NCBI RefSeq assembly: GCF_029525555.1
Contig: NZ_JAPDHZ010000006.1
Coordinates: 434,001-498,000 of the forward strand
Direction: 5' to 3'
DNA: 64,000 nt
From: Cohnella ginsengisoli
GTDB taxonomy: Bacteria > Bacillota > Bacilli > Paenibacillales > Paenibacillaceae
Shown: positions 50,120-60,267 of the stretch, piece by piece
Numbering within the stretch: the first letter of the stretch is position 1
How the letters are laid out: each line of letters starts with the position of its first letter
Program-made: the position numbers and the translations under genes
The notes under the pieces: generated by a model
The model's input: the letters and a program-made list of their open reading frames with translations, nothing else
What the model was told of the DNA's origin: nothing
Databases searched by the model: none

Positions 50120-53100
50120 AAAGCATCGTCAAATTCAGGTGGGCGGTACTCGCGCTCTGGCTCGTCGTCGTGGCCGGGCTGGTGCTCACGGCGCCGAACA
50201 TGGCGGATCTGGTTCGTGAGAAAGGGCAGATCACCGTGCCGGACGGCTATACGTCGACCAACGCGGGCGAGCTGCTGCACGAGCGGGATGCACAGCGCGA
50301 TAACGACGGCGGAGACGGGCGCGGCAACGCGACCGTGCTCGTCTTCCACGGCGACGCGGCGCTTACCGACGCGCAGATGTCCGAGATCAAGGCGGGCATC
50401 GATAAACTGAAGACGGAGAAGGAAAAGCTGGGCATCGGCTCGGTGACGACCCACTTCGACACGCCGGAGCTGAAGGACCAGATGGTGTCCAAGGACGGCA
50501 AGACCGTGCTGGCGCTCCTCACCGTGAATACGGCCGGACGCGAGCTGTCCGAGGTGCGAGAGGGTCTGACGAACGCCATATCCGACGTCAAGGTCGACCA
50601 CTACTACACGGGCAACTGGATCATCCAGGAGGACGTCGTCGAGAGCTCGCAAGAGGGTCTGCACAAGACGGAGTACATCACCGTCATCTTTATTCTCGCG
50701 ATTCTGTTCCTCGTGTTCAGGTCCGCGATCGCGCCGTTCATCCCGCTCGTGACGGTCGGGATCAGCTACATCGCGGCGCAATCGGTCGTTTCTTTTTTTG
50801 GTCAAATATCTCGATTTTCCGTTGTCGAACTTCACGCAGATTTTCATGGTCGCGGTCATGTTCGGCATCGGCACGGACTACTGCATCCTGCTCATCAGCC
50901 GGTTTAAGGAAGAGCTGGCGCATAACGGCGGGGACAAGGTCGGGGCGATTCTGACGACTTACCGGACCGCGGGGAAAACCGTCATGTATGCCGGTCTCGC
51001 CGTGCTCGTCGGCTTCGCCTGCATCGGGTTTTCCGCGTTCAGCCTGTATCAATCGGCGGTCGCGGTCGCGGTCGGCGTCGCGGTGCTGTTGATCGCGCTG
51101 GTGACGCTCGTGCCGTTTTTCATGGCGGTGCTGGGCAAAGCCATCTTCTGGCCGACGCGCGGCTCGCTCGAGCACAAACCGAGCCGGTTCTGGGGCGCGA
51201 TGGGCAGCTTCTCCCTGAAGCGGCCGCTCTGGTCGCTGCTCGTGCTGGCGGTCGTGCTGGCGCCGTTCCTTTCCATCTATAAAGGCGCGATCTCCTTCAA
51301 CTCGCTGGACGAGATCGGCGACCGCTACGATTCGGTCAAGGGCTTTAACGTCATCGCGGACAGCTTCGGACCTGGCGAGTCGCTGACGACGACGGTCGTG
51401 CTCAAGACCGACAAGGCGATCGACACGTCGGAAGGACTCGCGATGATCGAGCGGGTGAGCCGCGAGCTGGCAGGCGTCGACGGCGTCAAAGCCGTTCGGA
51501 GCGCGACGCGGCCGACGGGCGAGGCGCCGAAGGACTTTCAGGTGACGCAGCAGGTCGACACGCTCGGCAGCGGACTGGACCAGGGCGCGCAAGGCATCGG
51601 CCAGGTGTCCAAGGGGCTTGCCGACGCGAGCAAGTCGCTCAGCGCCAACGCATCGAAGCTTAGCGGGGCGGCCGAAGGCGCCGACGAGCTCGTGGCCGGC
51701 ACGCAGTCGCTCAAGAGCGGCATCGCGCAGCTGGAGAGCGGCCTCAAGGCGGTGCAGAACGGGCTGAAAGAGGCACGGCCGGCGCCGGTGAGCTGCGCCA
51801 GGGCGCGGCCCAGGCGAAGAAGAGCGCGGATCAGCTGCTGGCAGCAAGCCGCAAACTCGAGGCAAGCTACAAGCAGCTGGCAAGCGGGCTCGATCAGCTC
51901 GGCGCGGGGTACGGCGACATCGCCGCCAAGCAGAAGGCGCTGGCAGACGGCCTTGCCGACCTAGGCAAGGGTGTCGGAGGCCTCGGCGACAAGTATCCGG
52001 AGCTGGCTTCCGATGCGGATTACCAGCGCGCGGTCGCCTCGCTCGGCCAGCTGCAGTCGAGCGCTTCGCAGCTGGCGGGCGGACTGTCGCAGCTGAATGC
52101 CAAGCTGGACGGCGCGGCCGCGGGCTTGAAGCAGGCGAACGCCGGTCTGGCCCAAGCGGCGGACGGGCAGGCGCAGCTGTCGGCTGGGCTTGCGAAGCTG
52201 GCGTCCGGCATCGGTTCGCTGCAGAGCGGGCTGGATCAGGCTGCCGACGGCCAAGGGCAGATCATCGGGCAGCTGCCGGGCGTAACGGGCGGCCTCGACA
52301 AACTGGCGGACGGCCAGCAGCAGCTCGGCGACGGCTTCGCGCAGCTGAACGACCAGCTGGGCCAGCTCACGAGCGGGCTGAATAAAAGCGTAAACGGCCT
52401 CGACCAGGTGTCGGGCGGCCTGAAGTCGGCCCAAGACTACATCGGCGAGCTGTCCTCGGCATCGGACAGCGACCTTAGCGGCTGGTTCATCCCGGCCGAC
52501 GCGATTCAGCGCGCGGACTTCCAGCAGGCGCTGGACGTATACGCTTCGAAGGACCGCAAGATCACGACGTTCGACGTCATTTTCTCCGGCAACCCGTACG
52601 AGCTCGAGACGATGAAGCTCATCGATCCGCTGCAGGAAGCGATCGACCGCGGTTTGAAGGGCACGTCATACGACGCAGGCTCGACCCATGAGATCGGCGG
52701 CGTCACCAGCGCCAACAACGACCTGCACGAGATCTCCTCCGCGGACTACTCGCGGACGGTCGTGCTCATGCTGATCGGCATCGGCCTGATTCTGATCTTC
52801 ATGTTCCGGTCGATCGTGATCCCGATCTACCTGGTCATCTCCCTGCTCGGGACTTACTACACGTCGCTCGCGATCACGGAGCTCATCTTCGTGCGGATCC
52901 TCGGGCATTCGGGCACGAGCTGGACCGTTCCGTTCTTCGGCTTCGTGCTGCTGATCGCGCTCGGCGTCGACTACAGCATCTTTCTGATGGACCGGTTCCG
53001 CGAATACCGCGACCTGCCGCCGCAGGAGGCGATCCTGAAGGCAATGCGGAACATGGGCACCGTCATTCTATCCGCCGCGCTCATCCTGGGCGGCACGTTC

Positions 53101-53319
53101 GCGGCGATGCTGCCGTCGGGCGTCATGTCGCTGCTTCAGATCGCGACGATGGTGCTGTGCGGATTGTTCCTGTACGCGGTCATCGTGCTGCCGCTGTTCG
53201 TGCCGGTCATGGTGCGCACGTTCGGCGAGGCGAACTGGTGGCCGTTCATGGGGCGGCGATCGCCGGCCTCCGTCGGCGCCACGCCCGCCGAAGTGCGCGT
53301 GGCGTCGCACGAGGGATAA
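50116..53319 (+). CDS. MMPL/RND-family membrane exporter (YdgH/YdfJ-like), two frameshifts
   Basis: The repaired protein has about 1067 residues and two MMPL halves, each with one helix, a large extracellular loop and five to six helices. Typical segments are YITVIFILAILFLVFRSAIA, MVAVMFGIGTDYCILLISRF in the first half and VLLIALGVDYSIFLMDRFRE in the second; the GxDYxxxL Asp/Tyr are the proton-relay residues. A long glycine/alanine-rich coiled repeat (LASGLDQLGAGYGDIAAKQK and many similar, about residues 500-790) fills the second loop. It probably exports lipids, drugs or peptides using the proton gradient. Frame breaks: T7 at 50793-50799 (six give SFLVKYLDFPL) and a lost G near 51772 (LKEGTAGAGELRQG). 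Confidence 0.87.
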
Positions 53320-53373
53320 TCGGAGGCAGAACTCGAATTTGAAGCAAAGAGCTGAAACGAAGCCGAAATCGTC

Positions 53374-53422
53374 AAACGGGACGAAGCAGAGAAATTTTCC
53401 TGCTTCGTCCCGTTTGCGTTTT
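53374..53422 (+). terminator. Terminator after the MMPL exporter gene
   Basis: A perfect 16-bp stem, AAACGGGACGAAGCAG (53374-53389) with CTGCTTCGTCCCGTTT (53400-53415), is followed by GCGTTTTT. Confidence 0.9.
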
Positions 53423-53569
53423 TGGCCGACGACTCTTTCTTGTCCAAGCCTCGAAGCAGATAACGCCGGAATGCCCGGTTGTTTTTCACCTGGCCCAATC
53501 ATCTCTCCGGCTCGGTCATGCGGCATACGGACAGCTCGTAACCGGCGAGAGGTCTGATGGGGCAGGAGT

Positions 53570-54991
53570 TCAGCCGTTAACCTTGATCACGGGATACGTT
53601 TTAACCGCTTGGTCCAACGTCTGCTTCTCCATGAGCTTGCCGTCCAGCACCACTGCGGAAATGCTTGTCGTGTTTCGAATGTCCTCCAGCGGGTTCTTGT
53701 CCAGCAGCACGAGATCGGCCTGCATTCCTTCTTCCACGCTGCCCGTCTCCTCTTCTCTCCCGAAATATTTCGCAGGATTCAGCGTTGCTGTCTGCAAGGC
53801 CTGCAGTGGCGTAAGGCCGCTCTTCACGAGCAATTCAAGTTCGTCATGGAGAGAAACGCCGTAGATTAAGTTCGTCAGCTCGTATCCGGAATCGGTGCCC
53901 GCCAGCATCGGCACGCCGGCATCGTTCAATTTCTTGACCATGCCCGGATTCAAGGAATTAATCGTAGCGACCAATTCCGTCTGTTCGGGAGGAACGGCGC
54001 GAATCGTCTCGGCCCATCGCTCCTGCACGGCGGTCGGTACGTATTTGGACCGAGGATCGATTTCCGTTTTGCCCATATTAAAATAAGTAACGAGGGTGGG
54101 CACAGGCCAAACCTCTTTTTCTTTGAATTCGCGAAAGAGCTTGTCTGCCTTTTGAGCGTCATAATGCTGGGAAGCCTCGATCTCTGCCACCGAATAACCG
54201 GCCAAATCGCTCATATCGGCATTTTTGAAGATGTCGTCTTCGATGCTCGAAGTGGCAATAAACAAGCCGTGCATATGTTCGATGCTTTTGAAACCAAGTT
54301 GGACCGCTTCTTCGGCCCGAACCTCCACCGGCAAATGTCCGACTACCGGCAAGCCGTATTTCTTGGCTTCATCCACGACCGCGAGAAACAGAGGACGCGG
54401 CAACCAAGAGTATACCTTAATATGACTCGCGCCTTTCTCTGCATTGATCCGTACCGCTTCGCGCGCTTCTTCCTCCGTTTTTAAGTAACGCATGTGAGGG
54501 GCATCATCGGCCGGACCTCCATTCAAGGTCATACCCGCGTAGACGAGATGCGGCGCTGTCATACCGGCTTGTATACTTGCTTTCCACTCATCGATCCGGG
54601 GAAGCGCCGCTCCCATCTCCCTGATTCCGGTCACTCCGTTCGCCAGGAGAAGCGGAAATGCTTCTTTGTAATTATCCTCCAGATGCACGTGCATGTCCCA
54701 CAGGCCGGGAATGACGTATTGTCCCTTGGCGTCCCTTACTTGTACATCATCGGGAAGATCGATGTCCGCGCTGTTGCCGATACGAGTGATCTTATGATCC
54801 GCAATGGTGATCGTCTGATCGTTTGCCAGCTTGCCGGTTTTTACGTCCACGACTGTCGCATGCTCAATCGCGAGCGTCTGCTTCATGCCGGACGGCTTGT
54901 TCTCATCGTCGGCATCCGTACATCCCGCCAAAACAACCGATAAAGCCATAACGCCGAGGACAAACGTCCCGATCCTTTTCGTTTTTCTCAT
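53570..54991 (-). CDS. Amidohydrolase-family lipoprotein (imidazolonepropionase/prolidase-like)
   Basis: The 473-residue intact protein has a lipoprotein signal (FVLGVMALSVVLAGC) and an amidohydrolase barrel. Metal and active-site motifs are GLWDMHVHLED (HxH), the Lys of GASHIKVYSW, VVGHLPV, SIEHMHG and LAGTDSGYELT. It probably hydrolyses a C-N bond in a cyclic or peptide-like compound at the outer membrane face; the nearest relatives I can name are the Xaa-Pro dipeptidase-like and imidazolonepropionase-like amidohydrolases. The region has a visibly lower GC content and more A/T third positions than its neighbours, and no frame break, which may mark a separate origin. It stands alone and converges on the MMPL operon. 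Confidence 0.88.
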   Translation of the reverse strand: MRKTKRIGTFVLGVMALSVVLAGCTDADDENKPSGMKQTLAIEHATVVDVKTGKLANDQTITIADHKITRIGNSADIDLPDDVQVRDAKGQYVIPGLWDMHVHLEDNYKEAFPLLLANGVTGIREMGAALPRIDEWKASIQAGMTAPHLVYAGMTLNGGPADDAPHMRYLKTEEEAREAVRINAEKGASHIKVYSWLPRPLFLAVVDEAKKYGLPVVGHLPVEVRAEEAVQLGFKSIEHMHGLFIATSSIEDDIFKNADMSDLAGYSVAEIEASQHYDAQKADKLFREFKEKEVWPVPTLVTYFNMGKTEIDPRSKYVPTAVQERWAETIRAVPPEQTELVATINSLNPGMVKKLNDAGVPMLAGTDSGYELTNLIYGVSLHDELELLVKSGLTPLQALQTATLNPAKYFGREEETGSVEEGMQADLVLLDKNPLEDIRNTTSISAVVLDGKLMEKQTLDQAVKTYPVIKVNG

Positions 54992-55177
54992 TCAACTTGC
55001 TCCCCCCTTATCGTAATGAACCCTAGTCGGTATAACTTGATTGTAGAGATTAAACCCTGCATTTTTCTTAATGGGTTCTTACAAAAAAGCTTACGTTTAC
55101 GAAGAGGGGAGGGAGACGGGTTGTCAATGTCCCCGAACTGTGAGGTAATAGATGCAAAACGTTCGCGGAGGACATCC

Positions 55178-55904
55178 ATGTCGGGCAATCACATACTTCT
55201 TGTCGAGGATGATCGAGCCATCAGCGGAATGGTGGGTCCTTATCTGGTCAAAGAGGGCTACCGCGTCACCTATGCCTATGACGGCATGGAGGCGGAGCGC
55301 CTGTTCGCGGAGCAGCCTCTCCGGTACGATCTTGTCATCCTGGATCTCATGCTGCCGCTCCGAAGCGGTCTGGAGGTGCTGCGTTCGATTCGGAACGTTA
55401 GCTTGGTACCGGTACTTGTCTTGTCGGCTAAGGACGGCGAGGCGGACAAGGCGCTCGGCCTCGAATGGGGCGCGGACGATTACGTCAGCAAGCCCTTTTC
55501 GCTCATCGAACTGATCGCCCGCGTGCGGGCGGCCATTCGCCGCTCAACTTATTCCGTGTCATCGACGAAGGCCGTAGGTTCGCCGGAACGGGCTGAGATC
55601 ATCCGGGTCGGGGGGGATCGTTATGAACCTGGAGACGTACGGGGTCGAGCGGGAAGGCCTGCCCATCAAGCTGACGTCCAAGGAATTCGGCATCCTCAAG
55701 CTGCTCGCGGAGCATCCGGGCCGAGTCTATACAAAAGCTCAGATCTACGCGTCGGTCTGGAACGACGCTTTTATCGGAGACGACAACATTATTAACGTGC
55801 ATATGCGACGCTTGCGCGAGAAGCTGGAAGAGGACCCGTCCGACCCGAGGTACATCAAGACGCTGTGGGGCCTCGGGTACAAGCTGGAAGCGGACCAGTC
55901 ATGA
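55178..55904 (+). CDS. OmpR/PhoB-family response regulator, frameshifted
   Basis: The repaired protein has about 241 residues: REC (1-120) with Asp56 in YDLVILDLMLP and Lys in YVSKPFSLIEL, then a winged helix (PIKLTSKEFGILKLLAEHPG, YTKAQIYASVWNDAFIGDDN, VHMRRLREKLEEDP). The start at 55178 has GGAGG five bases upstream. The frame breaks at G7, 55610-55616; six restore IIRVGGIVMNLETYGVE. Its stop overlaps the kinase ATG (ATGA). With the kinase and ABC genes downstream it resembles the sensing modules that control peptide-antibiotic efflux pumps. Confidence 0.87.
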
Positions 55905-56835
55905 TCGGGTTTCTCGCCGCTTTCGCCGCGCTGCTCGGAATAGCCGCAATCGCATTGGCGGCGCTCCTGCGCAAACGAAGCCGACAGCTCGATTATCTTC
56001 ACGTCAAGCTGAACGCGATCTTGGAAAATGGCACGAACGAAAGGCTGCTGATGTTCGACAGCGGCAATCGGGTAGGGCGGCTTTTGAGTGACCTGAACCG
56101 GCTGCTTGACCACGCGCATCGGGCCGGCGCGCGCTATACCAATCAGGAGATTGAGATCCGCCGCATGCTGTCCAATATCTCCCATGACCTGAAGACGCCG
56201 CTGACGGTGGTTCTGGGCTACAGCGAGATTCTTCTTCATGACCGCAGCCTAGCCGAGCGGGAGCGGGAAGCCATGACGGCGAACATTCACGAAAAGGCGC
56301 AAGAAGTGCTCCGTCTCGTTCATTCCTTCTTCGATCTGGCCAAGCTGGAGGCGGGCGACACCGAGATTGTGCTGACTCGCGTGAACGCCAGCGAGTTGTG
56401 CCGCTTGAAGTTGTTGTCTTTTTTACGACATGTTTGCAAGCCTTGGGATAAGGCTGGCGTTGTCTATGCCGGACGAAGACCTGTATGTCATGGCTGACTC
56501 GGAGGCGCTGGAACGCGTGCTGGATAACCTGATCACGAATGCGATGAAGTATGGGATCGATGGCAAACTGCTGGGCTTGACGTTAGAGCGGAAGGACGAA
56601 GGGGAAGATTCTCCTCCAGGTGTGGGACAAGGGCAAGGGCATCCCGGAGACGGAGCACCAACGGATCTTCGAGAGAATGTACACGCTCGAGGATTCGCGC
56701 AATCGTCTCTACCAAGGCAGCGGCCTCGGCCTGACCATTACGAAGCGGCTCATCGAACGCATGGGAGGCACCATTGTCTTGCATAGCGTGCCCTGGGAGC
56801 GGACCGTGTTCACGGTTGTCCTGAAGTCTGGCTAG
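55901..56835 (+). CDS. Sensor histidine kinase (short intramembrane-sensing type), two frameshifts
   Basis: The repaired protein has about 310 residues: one N-terminal membrane helix (MIGFLAAFAALLGIAAIALA) and almost no extracellular part. A HisKA domain with His95 in SNISHDLKTPLTVVLGYSEI and a HATPase domain (LDNLITNAMKYG, VWDKGKGIPE, GSGLGLTITKRLIERMGG) follow. The lack of an extracellular sensor suggests it reads the state of its ABC transporter, as in Bce-type systems. Frame breaks: T6 at 56419-56424 (five restore LLSFYDMFASLGIRLAL) and G4 at 56601-56604 (three restore KDEGKILLQVWDKG). Confidence 0.85.
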
Positions 56836-56854
56836 CAAAGGAGCTTATGGAGCG

Positions 56855-57781
56855 ATGACCTACATAGCCCGCACGATCGGAGTGACGAAGCTATACAAGG
56901 GGACGGAAGCCGTGTCCGATGTCAGCATGAACATAAGACAAGGGGAGATCTACGGATTACTCGGGCACAACGGAGCCGGAAAAACGACATTGATGAAGAT
57001 GTTGACCAACCTGATTAAACCGACCTTCGGCGAGATCGAGCTGTTCGGGGAGAAGCTTACGCCTCGTTCGTACGAGGTGCTGAAGCGCATGGGCAGCGTA
57101 ATTAATTCTCCCGTTTTTTACGACGACTTATCGGGCCGGGAGAACCTGGAGCTGCACTGCGATTATATGGGATTTCCGGACAAAAGGGTCATCGGCGCCA
57201 GGATGGAGCAGGCGGGCCTGCAGGATACGGGCAGGAAGCCCGTCCGGGAATTTTCCCTCGGCATGAGGCAGCGGCTGGGTATCGCCCGCGCCCTGATCAC
57301 GACGCCGGAGCTTCTCATCTTGGATGAACCGATCAACGGCCTGGACCCTTCGGGGATCAAAGAGCTGCGCGTTCTTCTCAAACGGCTCAGCGCCGAATAC
57401 CGGATCACGCTGCTCGTGTCGAGCCACATTCTCGGAGAGATCGAGCAGATTGCCGATACGGTCGGCGTCCTTCGGCAAGGGCGGCTGATCGAGGAAGTAT
57501 CGATGGATCACATTCGCGAGCAGTTCAATGAATACGTCGAGCTCCGGACATTCGATGTTCGCAAGGCGGCGTACGTCTTCGCGCATCACCTCGGACTAAC
57601 CAATTATAAGTTGGTCGACGAGCAGACGGTTAGGGTTTACGATTCAGGCACGAATCCTTCGGAGCTAATCAAGGCCCTGGTGCGTCACGACGTCGCGATC
57701 GAATCGGTCTTCAAACGGGCACACTCTCTGGAGGAATACTTCATGAATCTGATGAAGGGGGGGGAGGGTGACGTTGTTTAA
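56855..57781 (+). CDS. ABC transporter ATP-binding protein (bacitracin/lantibiotic-efflux type, BcrA-like)
   Basis: The 308-residue protein has Walker A GHNGAGKTT, the Q-loop region, signature FSLGMRQRLGIARAL (ABC motif LGMRQ), Walker B LLILDEP and switch VSSHILGEIEQ. The C-terminal extension (about 215-308) is typical of BcrA/ABC-2-type ATPases. It would energise the small permease encoded by the next gene to remove an antimicrobial from the membrane. Its last codons run through a G8 run (57757-57764); with six G the gene would end KGGG-TGA in a GTGA overlap with the permease GTG at 57768, so the exact end is uncertain. Confidence 0.9.
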   Translation: MTYIARTIGVTKLYKGTEAVSDVSMNIRQGEIYGLLGHNGAGKTTLMKMLTNLIKPTFGEIELFGEKLTPRSYEVLKRMGSVINSPVFYDDLSGRENLELHCDYMGFPDKRVIGARMEQAGLQDTGRKPVREFSLGMRQRLGIARALITTPELLILDEPINGLDPSGIKELRVLLKRLSAEYRITLLVSSHILGEIEQIADTVGVLRQGRLIEEVSMDHIREQFNEYVELRTFDVRKAAYVFAHHLGLTNYKLVDEQTVRVYDSGTNPSELIKALVRHDVAIESVFKRAHSLEEYFMNLMKGGEGDVV

Positions 57782-58473
57782 ATTGATCTCATTGGAGCTT
57801 CGGAAGTACCGGTTCGCCCGTATGATTGGTTATGCCGCCATGGCTGACCTGGCACTCCTCCTGTTCCTGGCCTTAATAGGATTTACCGATTATGGAGCCG
57901 AAGATTACGCTTATTCCGGGTACCCGGAGTCGTTCGAGCTGATCGATACCTTCGTCAGGGCAACCTTCATGATCTTCGCCGGGGGGACTTCTCTCAAGAA
58001 TGATCGTAGGGGAATATAGGAATCAAACGACGAGCGTACTCTTTACGTACCCGATCAAACGCCGCAAGCTGATCGCGGCCAAATTAATCGTCATCCTCGC
58101 CTTTACGTTCGGCGTGATTCTGTTCTCGGACATCCTGTTGGGTTCCATTCTGGTTGCCGCTGATCGCTACCATCCCTTCGTTGAAGATTCGCTGGCAATG
58201 AAACAGGTTCAATCGATGCTGAACGCGTACGTCGTCAGTTCGTTGTCGGCCGCCGCGATGGCCCTGATTCCTCTTGCATTCAGTATGCGCAAGCATTCGG
58301 TTACGGCGACCATGGTCTCGTCCGTTCTGCTAGTGCTTATCGTATGCTCCGGTTTTGACGGACCGTTGGTGTCTATTGACGCTGCCCTCGCGATTCAATT
58401 GACGCTTGGGGTTGCCGGCTTGGCGATTGCTTGGCTATCGATGCTTCGATTGGAAACGAACGACGTAAATTAA
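57768..58473 (+). CDS. ABC-2-type permease subunit, frameshifted
   Basis: The repaired protein has about 234 residues and six membrane helices (ARMIGYAAMADLALLLFLAL, IVILAFTFGVILFSDILLGS, LGVAGLAIAWLSMLRL). The segment MIVGEYRNQTTSVLFTYPIK is the coupling-helix motif common in lantibiotic-immunity ABC-2 permeases. The start is GTG 57768, overlapping the ATPase gene. The frame breaks at G6, 57981-57986; five give FAGGLLSRMIVGEYRN. It completes a four-gene regulator-kinase-ATPase-permease unit. The substrate is unknown; a cationic peptide or bacitracin-like drug is a reasonable guess. Confidence 0.82.
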
Positions 58474-58516
58474 CTGCGAAATAGATGCCCCTGGGAACTC
58501 TGCCCATCGTTGAATA

Positions 58517-58559
58517 GCAAAAGCCGCCCGCGGTCGCAGTTGCGGCCGTCGGGCGGCTG
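58517..58559 (-). terminator. Terminator of the fumarase gene
   Basis: AGCCGCCCG (58522-58530) pairs with CGGGCGGCT (58550-58558). On the minus strand the stem is followed by TTTTGC, so it ends leftward transcription from fumC. Confidence 0.65.
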
Positions 58560-58573
58560 ATGTGAGCTAATCC

Positions 58574-59965
58574 CTATTCCTTCGGATGAATCATATCTTC
58601 CGGCTTCACGTACTCGGTGAACTGCTCGTCCGTCAGCAGGCCGGTCTTGAGGGCGGCTTCGCGGAGCGTGAGGCCTTCCTTGTGCGCCAGCTTGGCGATC
58701 TTGGCGGCGTTCTCGTAGCCGATGTAAGGGTTGAGCGCCGTGACGAGCATGAGCGACTGCTCCAGATTGCGGCTCAGCACCTCATGGTTCGGCTCGATGC
58801 CGACGGCGCAGTGCTCGTTGAAGGAGCGCATGCCGTCCGCGAGCAGGCGGACCGACTGGAGGAACGCGTTCAGGATGACCGGCTTGAACACGTTCAGCTC
58901 GAAGTTGCCCTGGGAGGCCGCGAATCCGATCGTCGCGTCGTTGCCCATGACCTGGCAGGCGATCATCGTGATCGCTTCGGCCTGGGTCGGGTTGACCTTG
59001 CCGGGCATGATGGAGCTGCCGGGCTCGTTCTCGGGGATCGTGATCTCGCCGATGCCGCTGCGGGGACCGCTCGCGAGCCAGCGCACGTCGTTGGCGATCT
59101 TCATCAGGTCGGCCGCGAGCGCCTTCAGCGCGCCGTGGGCGAAGACGGATTGGTCGTGGCTGGTCAGCGCGTGGAACTTGTTGGGCGCGCTCACGAAGCC
59201 CTTGCCGCCGGTCGCTTCGCTCAGCGCCTGGGCGACGCCGTCGCCGAACGCCGGGTGCGCGTTGATGCCTGTGCCGACCGCCGTGCCGCCGATCGCCAGC
59301 TCCTTCAGCGTCTGCGCGCTGCTGCGGATCATTTGCTCGGTCTTTTCCAGCATCGCGTGCCAGCCGCTGATCTCTTGGCCGAGCGTGATCGGCGTCGCGT
59401 CCTGCAAGTGGGTACGGCCGATCTTGACGATATCCATGAACGCTTCGGACTTGGCCTTCAGCGTCTCCTTCAGTTCGCCGAGCGCCGGGAGGAGAACTTC
59501 GTCAACCGCTACGACGCTCGCGACGTGCATCGCTGTCGGGAACGTGTCGTTGGAGCTCTGCGACTTGTTCACGTCGTCGTTCGGGTGAACGCGCTTGTCC
59601 GAGCCCTTCGCTTCGAGCAGCTGATTGGCGCGCCGCGCGATGACTTCGTTGACGTTCATGTTGGACTGCGTGCCGCTGCCCGTCTGCCAGACGACGAGCG
59701 GGAATTCGGCATCCCACTCGCCGGCGACGATCTCGTCCGCCGCGGCGACGATCGCGTCCTTCTTGTCGGCGTCGAGCTTGCCCAGCTTGTGGTTGACCTG
59801 CGCGGCCGCCTTCTTCAGTTGGGCGAACGCCGTGATCAATTCCTTCGGCATCCGCTCCGTGCCGATCTTGAAGTGCTGGCGGCTGCGCTCTGTCTGCGCG
59901 CCCCACATAGCGGTAGAAGGCACCTGAATCTCGCCCATCGTATCGCGTTCAATCCGGAATTCCAT
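58574..59965 (-). CDS. fumC: Fumarate hydratase class II
   Basis: The 463-residue intact enzyme interconverts fumarate and malate in the citric acid cycle as a cytoplasmic tetramer. Signatures include MGEIQVPSTAMWGAQTERS, SSNDTFPTAMH, the catalytic His in GRTHLQDATP, and the superfamily signature GSSIMPGKVNPTQAEA with the catalytic-loop serine. AGGAGGAG lies 8 bases before the ATG. Aspartase is the main alternative in this superfamily; the residues seen and the N-terminal FRIERDTMGEIQVP favour fumarase. It has its own likely promoter and terminator. Confidence 0.96.
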   Translation of the reverse strand: MEFRIERDTMGEIQVPSTAMWGAQTERSRQHFKIGTERMPKELITAFAQLKKAAAQVNHKLGKLDADKKDAIVAAADEIVAGEWDAEFPLVVWQTGSGTQSNMNVNEVIARRANQLLEAKGSDKRVHPNDDVNKSQSSNDTFPTAMHVASVVAVDEVLLPALGELKETLKAKSEAFMDIVKIGRTHLQDATPITLGQEISGWHAMLEKTEQMIRSSAQTLKELAIGGTAVGTGINAHPAFGDGVAQALSEATGGKGFVSAPNKFHALTSHDQSVFAHGALKALAADLMKIANDVRWLASGPRSGIGEITIPENEPGSSIMPGKVNPTQAEAITMIACQVMGNDATIGFAASQGNFELNVFKPVILNAFLQSVRLLADGMRSFNEHCAVGIEPNHEVLSRNLEQSLMLVTALNPYIGYENAAKIAKLAHKEGLTLREAALKTGLLTDEQFTEYVKPEDMIHPKE

Positions 59966-60267
59966 TGCTGATTCTCCTCCTGCGCCCTTATGAGTTATGC
60001 GGTCCGCCCTGGCGGGACAAACCTCCGCGGCTTGGGCCAGACCGTCTTCCGATAAAAGCGGCCGCGTTCGCCGTAGCGGACCGCGAGGCCGTTTTTAACA
60101 TCACGTCTTCCATTATAATGGCTCGTCTTCAAGGTTCCAAATGGAATTGCCGGCCGCGCCTTGAAGTTCGAAGCTGAACACGCATTCAAGTCGTGCCGTC
60201 CGCGGCCGGGATGAATACGATATGGCGATCGTTCTTGAAAATAAAATGCCTGGGGGCTTTGGGAGAT
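59966..60267. other. Divergent intergenic region between fumC and the GT4 gene
   Basis: No gene is supported. It holds the likely fumC promoter (60112-60140); nothing else stands out. Confidence 0.5.
60112..60140 (-). promoter_or_regulatory. Probable fumC promoter
   Basis: On the minus strand, TTGGAA (60140-60135) and a perfect TATAAT (60117-60112) are separated by 17 bp, about 147 bases before the fumC start. Confidence 0.45.

Noticed and set aside
49627..50907. A novel MarR-MMPL fusion protein
   Set aside because: One G less in the 50092-50096 run yields the usual separate genes with an ATGA overlap, in line with the many similar run errors here.
58586..59971. 461-codon open frame antisense to fumC
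   Set aside because: Arginine-rich shadow of a highly conserved enzyme gene; no independent coding signal.
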